Source: Planctomycetota bacterium (lineage in GTDB: Bacteria; Planctomycetota; PUPC01; DSUN01). From it: a stretch of 28,806 nucleotides of DNA. The DNA is taken from the NCBI GenBank assembly GCA_016872875.1, contig VGYW01000056.1, forward strand, positions 1 through 28,806, written 5' to 3'. Made by a program: the position numbers and the translations under genes. The notes under the pieces are model-generated. The model was not told the DNA's origin, searched no databases, and worked only from the letters and a program-made list of their open reading frames with translations. Shown here piece after piece: positions 1 through 7,225 of this stretch (position 1 is the first letter of the stretch; the number at the start of each line of letters is the position of its first letter).

Positions 1-157
1 CAGGCCTCCTCGAAGTGGAAGAAAAGAAGAGAACACGCTTCCACACATGGAGGCCTGGTCCTTTACCTTTTGCAAGCGATCCTGATCAGATCGATCTAAA
101 AAGGTCGTCCGGATCATCATACCAGCCGAAAGGTCGGTGGGGGCGGGACACCAAGCG

Positions 158-173
158 CAGGCGCTTACGCCTG
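158..173 (-). terminator. weak hairpin downstream of the interrupted lipoprotein gene
   Basis: A 6-bp perfect stem (CAGGCG / CGCCTG) with a 4-nt loop begins about ten bases past the lipoprotein stop codon. No T-run follows on the minus strand, so an intrinsic terminator is only a possibility. The rest of 1-157 shows no recognisable gene; it holds GATC-rich stretches near 88-107. Confidence 0.2.
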
Positions 174-182
174 AATCGCGGG

Positions 183-1205
183 TCACGGCACGGCCTTGAG
201 GAACTGGCCCACCTCCTGGCCCACGGCCCGAAGGGCCTCGATGACCGCCTCCTTCTCGGCGCGGCGCATGAGATCGGTCGAGTTGTAGTCGGCGCGGGTC
301 TCCGGCACCTCCGCGTCGCGGATGACTACGCTCGCGAAGGGGATCACCCCGGTCCTATTGACTTCTGCATAAGAAATGCAATGCTCTCAGCCCCCGAACG
401 GGGGCGTTCGAGCCGTAGCCCAGGGCGACCGAAGGGAGCCCTGGGCTACGGCGCCCCCAGGAGGGAGCCCCCGAACGGGGGCGATTCAAAGGGCCATGAA
501 TCGCCCCTTCTAGGGGCTCATGAATGCGGGGGCCATTTCCCAGGGCTCCCTTCGGTCGCCCTGGGCTACGGTCCGGTCGCCCGCTTCGCGGGCTACCAAG
601 GGGGCCCATCGGTTGCACCCAGGTTTTGCATTACTTCCGCAGAAGTCAATAACGTCCAGAAGCACGGCCTCACAAGTGCAGTAGCCCTTAGCCCTGTCTC
701 TGCCGAGGAAAACGTACTCGTAGTAGACGTCGCTCGTGTGGCGGTAGACGAGCAACAGGTCGGCCTGGAGCCTCACGGCCGCCTCGCGGAGGACCGGCAG
801 GCCGGCATCCGTCGGCGTCATCAGCGCGGGCAGGGCAACGGCCTCCTGGACTCTGCCCGACGCGGCGAGCTCCTCGCGGAGCGTGTCCATGTACGCCTGT
901 TGCGACTTGAGGTACGTCTCCTCGCGGAAGTAGTAGAGCCCCCAGTGGAACTTCCGCGCCGGGTCGAGGCGGTCCGGGAACCGCATGAGCGCGACCCGCG
1001 CCTTCTTCGGGAGCACCACCTTGCTCCCAAGCACCCGCGCGACCGCCTCCTCGCTCATCGCGCTCTGGTCCGCCTTGAAGAGCGAGCCGACGATTGGCGG
1101 CCTCTCCTGGTACTCCGGCGTCGCCATCATCGGCCGAGCCGGCGAACACCCCGCGGCCATCAGGAGCCACGCGAGCACGGCCACACAACACAGGATCGCC
1201 TTCAT
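183..1205 (-). pseudogene. lipoprotein gene interrupted by a 292-bp MITE
   Basis: The start is ATG at 1205, with a strong Shine-Dalgarno (AAAGGAGG) about 8 nt upstream. The first 20 residues form a lipoprotein signal ending in a lipobox-like LMAAGC, so the product would be a lipid-anchored exported protein. The frame reads normally for about 185 codons, to LLDV at 652. It then runs into a 292-bp insertion (358-649) and would end in repeat-encoded sequence at 510. Removing the insertion and one copy of the TA duplication joins 1205-650 to 355-183 as exactly 729 nt, giving an uninterrupted 242-residue protein ending at a TGA at 183-185. The rejoined junction reads DVRTGVIPF, which is smooth protein sequence. 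I do not recognise the family. The short conserved-looking motifs (ARVALMRFPD, TGVIPFASVVIRDAEV) resemble envelope lipoproteins of unknown role. As the DNA stands the gene is broken, and a 231-residue product with an unnatural tail is the most that could be made. Confidence 0.85.
358..649. mobile_element. MITE with TA target-site duplication (copy 1, 292 bp)
   Basis: The ends are imperfect terminal inverted repeats of about 23 nt. The left end starts TTGACTTCTGCATAAG at 358 and the right end ends with its complement, GCAGAAGTCAA, at 649. The element is flanked by TA at 356-357 and 650-651. TA duplication with short inverted ends and no room for a transposase is the signature of non-autonomous IS630/Tc1-mariner-type elements. 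The interior is built of nested palindromes: CCCCCGAACGGGGG twice, and the arm AGCCCAGGGCGACCGAAGGG with its complement. The insertion lies inside a lipoprotein gene whose frame is exactly restored by precise excision, which fixes both boundaries. No transposase for this family is in the window. Confidence 0.85.
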
Positions 1206-1259
1206 TGCCCACGCCTCCTTTCCGTGGATTCCGCGTGCGAGTGCGCACGCCCTACCAAT

Positions 1260-1344
1260 GACACGGACCTACACGGACGGACACGGACACACGCCCATCG
1301 CCGAGGAATCCGCCCGTCCGTGCCTGTCCGTGAGTGTCCGTGTG
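1260..1344. repeat. imperfect long hairpin of CACGGAC units
   Basis: The gap between the lipoprotein gene and the large secreted-protein gene (1206-1399) holds two facing arms made of CACGGAC-type units, at 1260-1293 and about 1312-1344. They could fold into an imperfect hairpin. It lies upstream of the lipoprotein start and downstream of the stop of the neighbouring gene. It could act in 3' end formation, but no T-run is evident. Confidence 0.55.
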
Positions 1345-1399
1345 ATTCTCTCACAGGCTCAGAGCGTGGGAACGAGGGGGCGATACTCGCGCGAGGGGG

Positions 1400-4300
1400 T
1401 CATTTCTGCCGCTCCAGGGCGCAGTCGTCGTAGGTCACGTGGCCCTCATCATACTTGGCGGCGATGAGTGTGTCGAGGATGAAACGGATGGTGACGGTTT
1501 TGGGGCTAGTGGTGAAGGTGGTGGCGACCTCAGCGTAATCGCCGGGCTTGGCGAGCGCGGCTTTCGGGTGCGTGAGGATGGCTTTGCCCTTCTCGTCAAG
1601 CTCCTCGATGATGATGCCGGCGGAGTCGGCCTTGCCGGTGCCGAAGCCCTTGCCGTGCAGGTCGGCGGCCTTGACCCAGGCGGAGGCGCGATACTTGGCG
1701 TTTGGGGCGACCTCGACGTCCTGCCAGACGACGTTGTGGCCGTCGGCGTCGGTGTGGGTGCGCAACGCCTCCTTGCCCGTTCGCGGCTTGGGCGGACCCC
1801 ACTGGGGGTGAATCTTGAAGCCGGTCTCGCCCCAGACGTAGCTCTGCTTCTTGCCCCTGAAGACGTATTCCCAGCCCATCCCGCCGCCGGTCGAGCCGTT
1901 GCTGCCGACGACGCCCGCGACGCCCTCCTCGAAGCCTGGGTTGACCAACAGGTTGCCCGCCTCGGCGTCGGGCGGCGGGAGGCAGATGGGCTTGGCCCCC
2001 TCGCCGCCCGGCCCTGGGCCGATCTCGATGGCCTGGACGATTGCCTCGCCGCCGAAGCGGTTGCGGAAGCGGAGCGCGATGCAGCCGTTCTTCGGCTCGA
2101 TGTTGTCGAAGACCAAATCGGTTGCCTTTCGGAGCCCGCCCGCGGTTGCCGCGATGTCGAGGTGCTTGGCCACGGGCTGGCCGTTCAGCTCGATGGTCAT
2201 CACGCGGAGGCGCGGCTCGGCCTCACGGGTCTCGGCCAGCTTGATGCGCGCGTGGTAGGTGCCCGGCCCGACCGTGAACCAGGCCGTGAAGTCGCGGCCG
2301 TGGGCGCCGTAGCGGTAAAGCTCGGGGTCTTTCGTGCCCTCGATCTTCTCGGCACGCGGGGCCGTCCACCAAGCTCTTGCGACGGCATCGGCCCCGTTGC
2401 CCAGGAGAATCGTCCACTCCGTCGCCGGCCGCCAGGCGTTGTCCCCCGAATCCACGAGGTCGGTCCGCCCCGTATACCCGAAGACCACCCGCTGCGCCTC
2501 CTTCGGCCCCCCGCCCTCGCCGAAGCCGCTGTCGCCCTCCGCGGCGGACCAGTAGACATTCTCGACCCACACCCTCTTGTCGTCCTTGGGTAGGGGGTTG
2601 CTGGCTCCGAGGGCGACGACCTTCAACGTGTGTGGACCGGGCTTGAGACCATTTTTGTAGTAGAGGACTTCCTCCCCTCGAAACTCGGGGCACCACGAGT
2701 CGATACCGGCCAGTTGCTTCGTACCATCGAGATAGACATCCGCGATGCCGGATCCCGGGCCAACGCGGCCCATGAGACGCACTTGGTTGCCCGTGAAGGT
2801 GAGGGACGCACTGGCCCCCTGGGTTCTGGCGAAGTAGGGTCCCTCGTCTTCCCCGATCCACTCTCCCTCGTACTTAAGCCGGTCATGCTGCGCCAACTGC
2901 TGCGGGTCGTCGCCCTTGATGGAGACTTGGCGGCAGCCATCCCGACGAATGGTCACGATGTAGTCGCCGTTTCCCAGGGGCTTGAGGTGGTAGCCATTGG
3001 CGCTCAATTCCTTCTGTAGGCTGAGGGGCTTGCCGTCGGCCTCAACAGACTGGGGGGAGAACGCAAGCCGCAGCACGTCAACACAGGGCGCCGGAGCGTC
3101 GAAGGCATGGTATCCGATCAATCCTCTGTAGTAACCGACTTGGCGGACGACCGAGGTCGTCCGCATGATATGGTTCTCGCGGCTGGCGCCGAGGATGTCG
3201 GGCAGCCAGGCCATGGCGGCAAGGGTGTGCTTGAGGGCCATGGGGTGGGCGATCTTGAACCAGGCGCCGGCCACGATCGCACCGCCGTCAATGTTGTCCT
3301 CCACCACGCCCGTCTCGTGGGCATCGTAGGTGGCGAGGAGTATCTGGCGTCGGGCGATCTCGCGCGCCCACTCGCTGCCCGCCAATGCCGCATACTTCGC
3401 CCAGGTGCCCGCAAGCTCCATCGGGCCATACCAGAGGGAGCGGCCGCAGCACGACGATGATTCGGGATACGCCCATGCCCCTGAATACACGCCGCCCACG
3501 GAAGCCGGTGACACGCTGGTTCGATGAAGGAACAGGGATAGAATGTTGCGAACGTCGTTCCGCCAGTTCGGGAAGACATCGGGGTTGTCCATCAGGTAGT
3601 TGGCAACCCATTCGGTGACGTTCTCGGCCTGGACGGGGTCATTCCAGTCCCAGTAGTTTCGGCCCCAGGTGTCGTCCACGGTCCATTTGGGGAGGAGTGT
3701 TTCCGCGAGGAAGCGGCGGCCGGCGTCGCGGGCCTTCACGATGGCGTCGTCCTTCCCCTTGTGGCCGAGGCGAATCAGCAGGTCGAAGAAGTCGAGGAGG
3801 AAGGCGACGCCGCCGGTCATCTGGGTGTCCTTCCAGCGCACGTCTTCGGGATTCGCGTAGCGTCCCCAGGGCGGCTTGGCGGGGTCGGGGTTGCGCTTCT
3901 CGGCCAACAGGTCGCCCCAGTGCTTCGCGGCCTCCAGCCAGCGCTTCCCGCCGGCACGGGAGGGCGACGCTCCTGCGGAGCCGTCCCCCGTCCGCGCGCG
4001 CGGCTCGGCGGGAGCCTCGCCCTCCCCGCCCGCGAGCATGTAGGCGCGGAGAAGGGCCGAGCCGACCTCGGCCACGATGTCGAGCTGGATGAAGCCGCGG
4101 GGGTCGCACTTCCCATACGCCTTGCCCTTCACGGGGCAACTGATGAGGAACCGGGGCCAGGGGTGGTCGTCGGGCGTCTGGCAATGGTCCAGCAGGAAGT
4201 CGGCGGTGAGGGTGATGATGCCGATGGCCGCGGCGTCGCCCGAGTAGCGGTAGTATTCGACGAGCGACGATAGGATGTAGGCGGCTCGCTGGCCGAGGTC

Positions 4301-4618
4301 GCCGTTGTCCCAATCGTTGCAGGGCGGCACGCTGATCTTGCCGTCGGCTGCGATGCGCCACTGGCCGTTGAAGATGAAGTGGGGGCCGGGGGCCACGCAC
4401 TTGTCCTTCTCCACCCAGGGATAGCGCTTGAGCGTCTCCGCCGCCACCCGCACGCGGAAGTCGCACTGCCCGTTCTGCCCCTTGTACCAGGGCGCGATCA
4501 CCCCGAAGCGGTCCTCCACGCCTGGATAGGCGTAGTAGCGCCTGACCTTCGGCGCCTCCGCCGCGAAGGCGCTGAGGGCGAGGAACGTGGCCGCGCAGAC
4601 GACGCTTGGCTTTCGCAC
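1400..4618 (-). CDS. large secreted multi-domain carbohydrate-binding protein
   Basis: This 1072-residue exported protein starts at GTG 4618, chosen because AGGAGGGAG lies just upstream and a clean signal peptide follows (hydrophobic to about residue 19, AFA-AEA cleavage). Residues 22-500 are rich in Trp and Tyr and look alpha-helical, as in alpha/alpha-barrel sugar-active enzymes, but I cannot name the family or its catalytic residues. Residues 580-690 look like a beta-sandwich (YEGEWIG, VYLDGT). Residues 715-872 resemble a malectin-like sugar-binding domain (DSGDNAWRP, IELNGQPV). Residues 888-1072 look like a C-terminal carbohydrate-binding module (NLLVNPGFEEG at its start, YDDCALE at its end). 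A role in polysaccharide binding or breakdown outside the cell is inferred. Residues about 198-224 (GEGEAPAEP, SAGASPS) are an in-frame palindromic repeat, not native domain sequence. The gene is transcribed alone from a recognisable promoter. Confidence 0.85.
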   Translation of the reverse strand: MRKPSVVCAATFLALSAFAAEAPKVRRYYAYPGVEDRFGVIAPWYKGQNGQCDFRVRVAAETLKRYPWVEKDKCVAPGPHFIFNGQWRIAADGKISVPPCNDWDNGDLGQRAAYILSSLVEYYRYSGDAAAIGIITLTADFLLDHCQTPDDHPWPRFLISCPVKGKAYGKCDPRGFIQLDIVAEVGSALLRAYMLAGGEGEAPAEPRARTGDGSAGASPSRAGGKRWLEAAKHWGDLLAEKRNPDPAKPPWGRYANPEDVRWKDTQMTGGVAFLLDFFDLLIRLGHKGKDDAIVKARDAGRRFLAETLLPKWTVDDTWGRNYWDWNDPVQAENVTEWVANYLMDNPDVFPNWRNDVRNILSLFLHRTSVSPASVGGVYSGAWAYPESSSCCGRSLWYGPMELAGTWAKYAALAGSEWAREIARRQILLATYDAHETGVVEDNIDGGAIVAGAWFKIAHPMALKHTLAAMAWLPDILGASRENHIMRTTSVVRQVGYYRGLIGYHAFDAPAPCVDVLRLAFSPQSVEADGKPLSLQKELSANGYHLKPLGNGDYIVTIRRDGCRQVSIKGDDPQQLAQHDRLKYEGEWIGEDEGPYFARTQGASASLTFTGNQVRLMGRVGPGSGIADVYLDGTKQLAGIDSWCPEFRGEEVLYYKNGLKPGPHTLKVVALGASNPLPKDDKRVWVENVYWSAAEGDSGFGEGGGPKEAQRVVFGYTGRTDLVDSGDNAWRPATEWTILLGNGADAVARAWWTAPRAEKIEGTKDPELYRYGAHGRDFTAWFTVGPGTYHARIKLAETREAEPRLRVMTIELNGQPVAKHLDIAATAGGLRKATDLVFDNIEPKNGCIALRFRNRFGGEAIVQAIEIGPGPGGEGAKPICLPPPDAEAGNLLVNPGFEEGVAGVVGSNGSTGGGMGWEYVFRGKKQSYVWGETGFKIHPQWGPPKPRTGKEALRTHTDADGHNVVWQDVEVAPNAKYRASAWVKAADLHGKGFGTGKADSAGIIIEELDEKGKAILTHPKAALAKPGDYAEVATTFTTSPKTVTIRFILDTLIAAKYDEGHVTYDDCALERQK
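3958..4026. repeat. in-frame palindromic repeat inside the secreted-protein gene
   Basis: Two 25-nt arms (3958-3982 and 4002-4026) are near-perfect inverted repeats around a GC-rich 19-nt loop, and each arm is also internally palindromic (GGCTC-GGCGG-GAGCC). The element inserts about 27 residues, including APAEP and SAGASPS, without breaking the frame. Similar strings recur in planctomycete proteins in my memory, which suggests a dispersed repeat family that tolerates coding insertion. Confidence 0.7.
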
Positions 4619-4660
4619 GGTGCTCCCTCCTGGGACTGGCCTCCCGCCTGGCGATGCGCT

Positions 4661-4689
4661 ATCATGCTACGGCCCAATGCCCCTGTCAA
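4661..4689 (-). promoter_or_regulatory. sigma70-type promoter of the large secreted-protein gene
   Basis: On the minus strand a perfect TTGACA (4684-4689) is separated by exactly 17 nt from CATGAT (4661-4666, four of six matches to TATAAT). Transcription would begin about 36 nt before the GTG start at 4618. Confidence 0.6.
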
Positions 4690-4722
4690 GTTGCCTCGAG
4701 CGGGGGTGGGTGGTGGAGGTGT

Positions 4723-4767
4723 GATCCGTCCGATCCGTCGGATCAGTCGGATCCGTCGGATCAATCC
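4723..4767. repeat. five tandem copies of a 9-bp GATCCGTCG unit
   Basis: Five 9-nt units in a row (GATCCGTCC, GATCCGTCG, GATCAGTCG, GATCCGTCG, GATCAATCC) end 22 nt upstream of the UroD-family start codon. A similar 9-mer array ends about 19 nt upstream of the Thi4 start at 26201. Confidence 0.8.
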
Positions 4768-4789
4768 TGTTGGATTCGAGGGAGCCTTC

Positions 4790-5944
4790 ATGACCCCGAA
4801 AGAGCGCGTCAAAGCCGCCCTCGCGCACCGCGAGCCCGACCGCGTGCCCACGGGCGAGTTCGCAACCGACCACTCGGTGATTGCCGAGGCGCTGGGCCGC
4901 CCGACCTTCTGGCGGGCCAAGCGCCGCTACCACGAGGCCCTCTGGGATGGCCGCCGCGACGAGGTGGTGGAGGGGATGAAGCGCGACATAGTTGACTTCA
5001 CCCTCAAGCTAGGCCTCGACCTCGTGCCCGTGAACCTCGTGCCCCACAAGGACTTTCCCTTCCGCAAGCCCAAGCAGCTCGACGCCGACACCTGGGAGGA
5101 CGAGCGCGGCAACATCCTGAAATACTCGCACGAGACGGAGGACATCGGCCTCCACCGCGCGGGCGACAAGCCCGCCCCGCCGAGCGACTTCAAGCTCCCC
5201 CCACAGCCCGACGAATCGGAGCTGGAGCTGGTCCGCCACGTCATCGAGAAGCTGGGGAAGACCCACTACATCTTCGCCCGCCCCGGCCGCTTCGGTGGCC
5301 TCGGCTACATCAAGGGCTGGTCAGAGGAGACGTTCATCCGCGTGGCCGAGGACCCGGCGGCCGTGGCCGAGCAGGAGATGCGGAACGCCGAATGGGTCCG
5401 CGAGGCCTGCCGGCCATTTGTGGAGGCCGGGGTTGACGCCATCGCCCTGGGCGAAGACTACGGCCACAACACCGGCCCCTTCGTCTCCCCCGCCACCTTC
5501 GCCCGCGTCTACGCCCCGGCCCTCAAGCGCCGCTGCGACATTGTCCACGAGTTCGGCCTGCCCTGCATCTTCCACTCCTGCGGCAACAACCGCCTGATCC
5601 TCGATCAGATGGTGGACGCCGGGATAGACGCCTACCAGGCCATCCAGCCTGTGGAGCGTATCGAGGAGATCAAGGCCCTCTTCGGGCGCCGCATCGCCCT
5701 CTGGGGCGGAGTGTCCACCGACACTCTCGCCCGCGGCACGCCCGAGGAGGTGCGGCATCAGGCCCTCTTTACCCTCAAGCACTGCGCCCCCGGGGGCGGC
5801 CTCATCCTCTCATCGAGCCACAGCATCGTCGTTCGCACCCCGCTTGCCAACTACCGCGCGATGGTCGAAACCGCCCACCGGCGCGGCGCCTACCCCATCC
5901 GCATCCCGGAGTCCATCCCCCAACCCGCCTGGGGCAGCGCCTGA
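4790..5944 (+). CDS. uroporphyrinogen decarboxylase (URO-D) family protein
   Basis: A 384-residue protein of the URO-D superfamily. The opening MTPKERVKAALAHREPDRVP is the characteristic N-terminus of the non-heme branch that includes corrinoid methyltransferases of the MtaA/CmuA kind. The motif FHSCG around residue 260 offers a His and a Cys of the sort that bind zinc in that branch, and LWGGVSTDTLARGTPEEV near residue 305 is typical of the family's C-terminal half. ATG 4790 was chosen because it begins the family N-terminus; the open frame extends upstream only through repeat DNA. No corrinoid protein or second methyltransferase is beside it, so substrate and partner are unknown. True heme-pathway HemE is less likely, since there are no other heme genes nearby and the start motif fits the methyltransferase-like group. 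Confidence 0.85.
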   Translation: MTPKERVKAALAHREPDRVPTGEFATDHSVIAEALGRPTFWRAKRRYHEALWDGRRDEVVEGMKRDIVDFTLKLGLDLVPVNLVPHKDFPFRKPKQLDADTWEDERGNILKYSHETEDIGLHRAGDKPAPPSDFKLPPQPDESELELVRHVIEKLGKTHYIFARPGRFGGLGYIKGWSEETFIRVAEDPAAVAEQEMRNAEWVREACRPFVEAGVDAIALGEDYGHNTGPFVSPATFARVYAPALKRRCDIVHEFGLPCIFHSCGNNRLILDQMVDAGIDAYQAIQPVERIEEIKALFGRRIALWGGVSTDTLARGTPEEVRHQALFTLKHCAPGGGLILSSSHSIVVRTPLANYRAMVETAHRRGAYPIRIPESIPQPAWGSA

Positions 5945-5995
5945 GCACCACGCCCCACAGATCGGGGGACAAGACCGCAGTCCCGAAGGGACAGC

Positions 5996-6165
5996 AGTGG
6001 GTAGCCGGCGGCTTCAGCCGCCGGATTGGGGCACACACGCAGTCCAGTCCCGAAGGGACGGCAGTGGCCCACGGGAGACGGCCCGGCGCGCATATCTGCC
6101 GTCCCTTCGGGACTTTCCTACTTCTCGCGCACGAGTCCGGCGGCTGAAGCCGCCGGCTACCCACT
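5996..6165. repeat. nested perfect inverted repeats (30-bp and 19-bp arms)
   Basis: Arms 5996-6025 and 6136-6165 are perfect 30-nt inverted repeats, each internally palindromic around GGCGGCTTCAGCCGCC. Inside the loop a second perfect pair of 19-nt arms (6046-6064 and 6096-6114) is built around GTCCCGAAGGGAC. The structure lies just past the UroD-family stop and could fold as a large cruciform. The rest of 5945-6384 holds more short palindromes and no credible gene. Confidence 0.8.
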
Positions 6166-6384
6166 GTGCTCCCTTTGGGAGCAAGAGAGCGAAGTGCCTG
6201 CGAGTTTGCCCCCTTATTCGGGGGCGTTGTACGGCGCGCGCGCCTCCCCTTCCCATGCGGCTGGCTGCCGAAGGGCGTCAGGCCCCGTGGCGGTCTGGAC
6301 TTGACTCGCGCCCCCCCGCGCCCCTGGGCAAGGGGGGCGCGGCACGCCAACGCCGGCTTCGTCCATCCTGAGGGCCTAGACAGA

Positions 6385-6588
6385 TAATTGCACACGTGTA
6401 CAAGTGCGCAATCAGTACCGGCCCACGCATAAAGGCGAAACGCCGCTTCGGGCTCGGGCGCCCCTCCGAAAGAGGCGGCCAGGTGTTGCAGACCGGCCAA
6501 AGCAGCTCGCCGCGGCCGCGTGCATGTTCGGGGTGTTGAGAGGTAATTGCACACGTGTACACGTGCGCAATCACTACCGGCCCGCACT
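6385..6588. repeat. two direct copies of a palindrome-bearing 45-bp repeat
   Basis: Copies at 6385-6429 and 6544-6588 share about 90 percent of bases. Each starts TAATTGCACACGTGTACA and contains a 26-nt near-palindrome (6388-6413 and 6547-6572); the second copy has a single mismatched pair. The copies are 159 bp apart and the second abuts the TA in front of the decayed MITE. No gene is visible between them. They could be ends of another small element or a paired protein-binding site. Confidence 0.75.
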
Positions 6589-6589
6589 A

Positions 6590-6739
6590 TTGGCTTCTGC
6601 ATAGGTAATGCAAGGGGCTCTCATGCCGAGCGAAGCGAGGCATCACTCCTGTGCCGCCAGAGAAGAGAGATTCCTCGACTTCGCTACGCTCCGCTCGGAA
6701 TGACGCCTCTTCGCTTTGCATCATCTGTGGAGGAGTCAG
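6590..6739. mobile_element. decayed MITE with TA duplication (copy 2, 150 bp)
   Basis: The left end TTGGCTTCTGCATAGGTAAT starts at 6590 and matches the left end of the copy at 358. The right end (to 6739) matches its inverted complement at about 20 of 28 positions, mostly differing by transitions. TA flanks both sides (6588-6589 and 6740-6741). The interior differs from copy 1 and contains the common bacterial repeat that reads HAERSEAS when translated. The right end supplies the stop codon of the adjacent PII-like gene. Confidence 0.65.
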
Positions 6740-7032
6740 TAAGAGGTGAGGTCTTCAAGGGGGAGGAGGAAGGCTTTGACGCCTTTGAGGAGGAGGGTCT
6801 CGCGGAGGCGTCGGACGCCCTGAAGGATCTGGCTGGCCTGGTGGTCCTCGACGGCGACGGCGAGGACGTGGTTCTGCTTGGGCCAGACGGGGGTGCCGAG
6901 GTGCGGGCCGCTGGAGGCGCCTTTGCCCTGCACGTTGAGCCACTTGGTGTAGTTCTGGACCCCGGCGTCGGCGAGGACCTTCAGCACGTCGCGGTCGTTC
7001 GCTTCGTCGTAGGCGATGAGGAGGAACTTCAC
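6736..7032 (-). CDS. small PII-like protein at the end of the efflux operon
   Basis: A 98-residue protein. The start is GTG 7032, placed 7 nt after AAGGAG. The pattern of a short beta strand (MKFLLIAYDE), AGVQNYTKW, a central SGPHLGTPVW loop, and a VAVEDHQASQIL strand-helix followed by VRRLRE resembles PII/CutA-like ferredoxin-fold proteins. Such small proteins are often found beside RND metal or drug pumps. A sensing role for the pump is inferred only. It is the last gene of the operon, separated from the pump gene by a low-complexity inverted repeat. Its TGA stop (6736-6738) and the third base of its last codon lie inside the end of a MITE, so the native C-terminus may have been slightly longer; the length is close to normal for the fold. 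Confidence 0.65.
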   Translation of the reverse strand: MKFLLIAYDEANDRDVLKVLADAGVQNYTKWLNVQGKGASSGPHLGTPVWPKQNHVLAVAVEDHQASQILQGVRRLRETLLLKGVKAFLLPLEDLTSY

Positions 7033-7059
7033 GGATTGGCTCCTTAGATTGCCGGGAGA

Positions 7060-7214
7060 GGATGGATGGATGATTGGATGGGTGGATGGGTGAAGCCGGT
7101 GAAAGTGAGAGTGAGAGTGAGAGTGAAAGTGATCCCAGTCATTCTTCCCTCTGCACTTTCCCTTTCACTTTCCCTCTGCCCCATTCATCCATTCATCCAC
7201 CCATCCATTCATCC
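7060..7214. repeat. low-complexity inverted repeat between pump and PII-like genes
   Basis: A purine-rich arm of GGATGGAT and GAGAGT units (7060-7132) faces a pyrimidine-rich arm of matching CACTTTCCCT and ATCCATTC units (7145-7214). Together they could form a long imperfect hairpin filling the gap between two operon genes. A related structure fills the gap at 11855-11995. Confidence 0.65.
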
Positions 7215-7225
7215 TCCGATGTTCG

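Noticed and set aside
1..182. Possible gene at the left edge
   Set aside because: No frame with a recognisable motif or ribosome-binding site; the frame open on the plus strand continues into antisense sequence.
15..1433. Long plus-strand open frame across the left end
   Set aside because: It runs antisense to the interrupted lipoprotein gene and through the MITE; the protein is Arg/His-rich with no family motif, as expected of a GC-rich shadow frame.
4790..5944. HemE, the heme-pathway uroporphyrinogen decarboxylase
   Set aside because: The N-terminal motif and FHSCG fit the methyltransferase-like branch better, and no heme genes are adjacent.
6385..6588. Possible CRISPR array
   Set aside because: Only two copies, 159 bp apart, with no regular spacers and no cas genes nearby.
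5802..6602. 266-codon minus-strand frame downstream of the UroD-family gene
   Set aside because: It is made of the inverted repeats and the paired 45-bp repeats read as protein, with no family motif.
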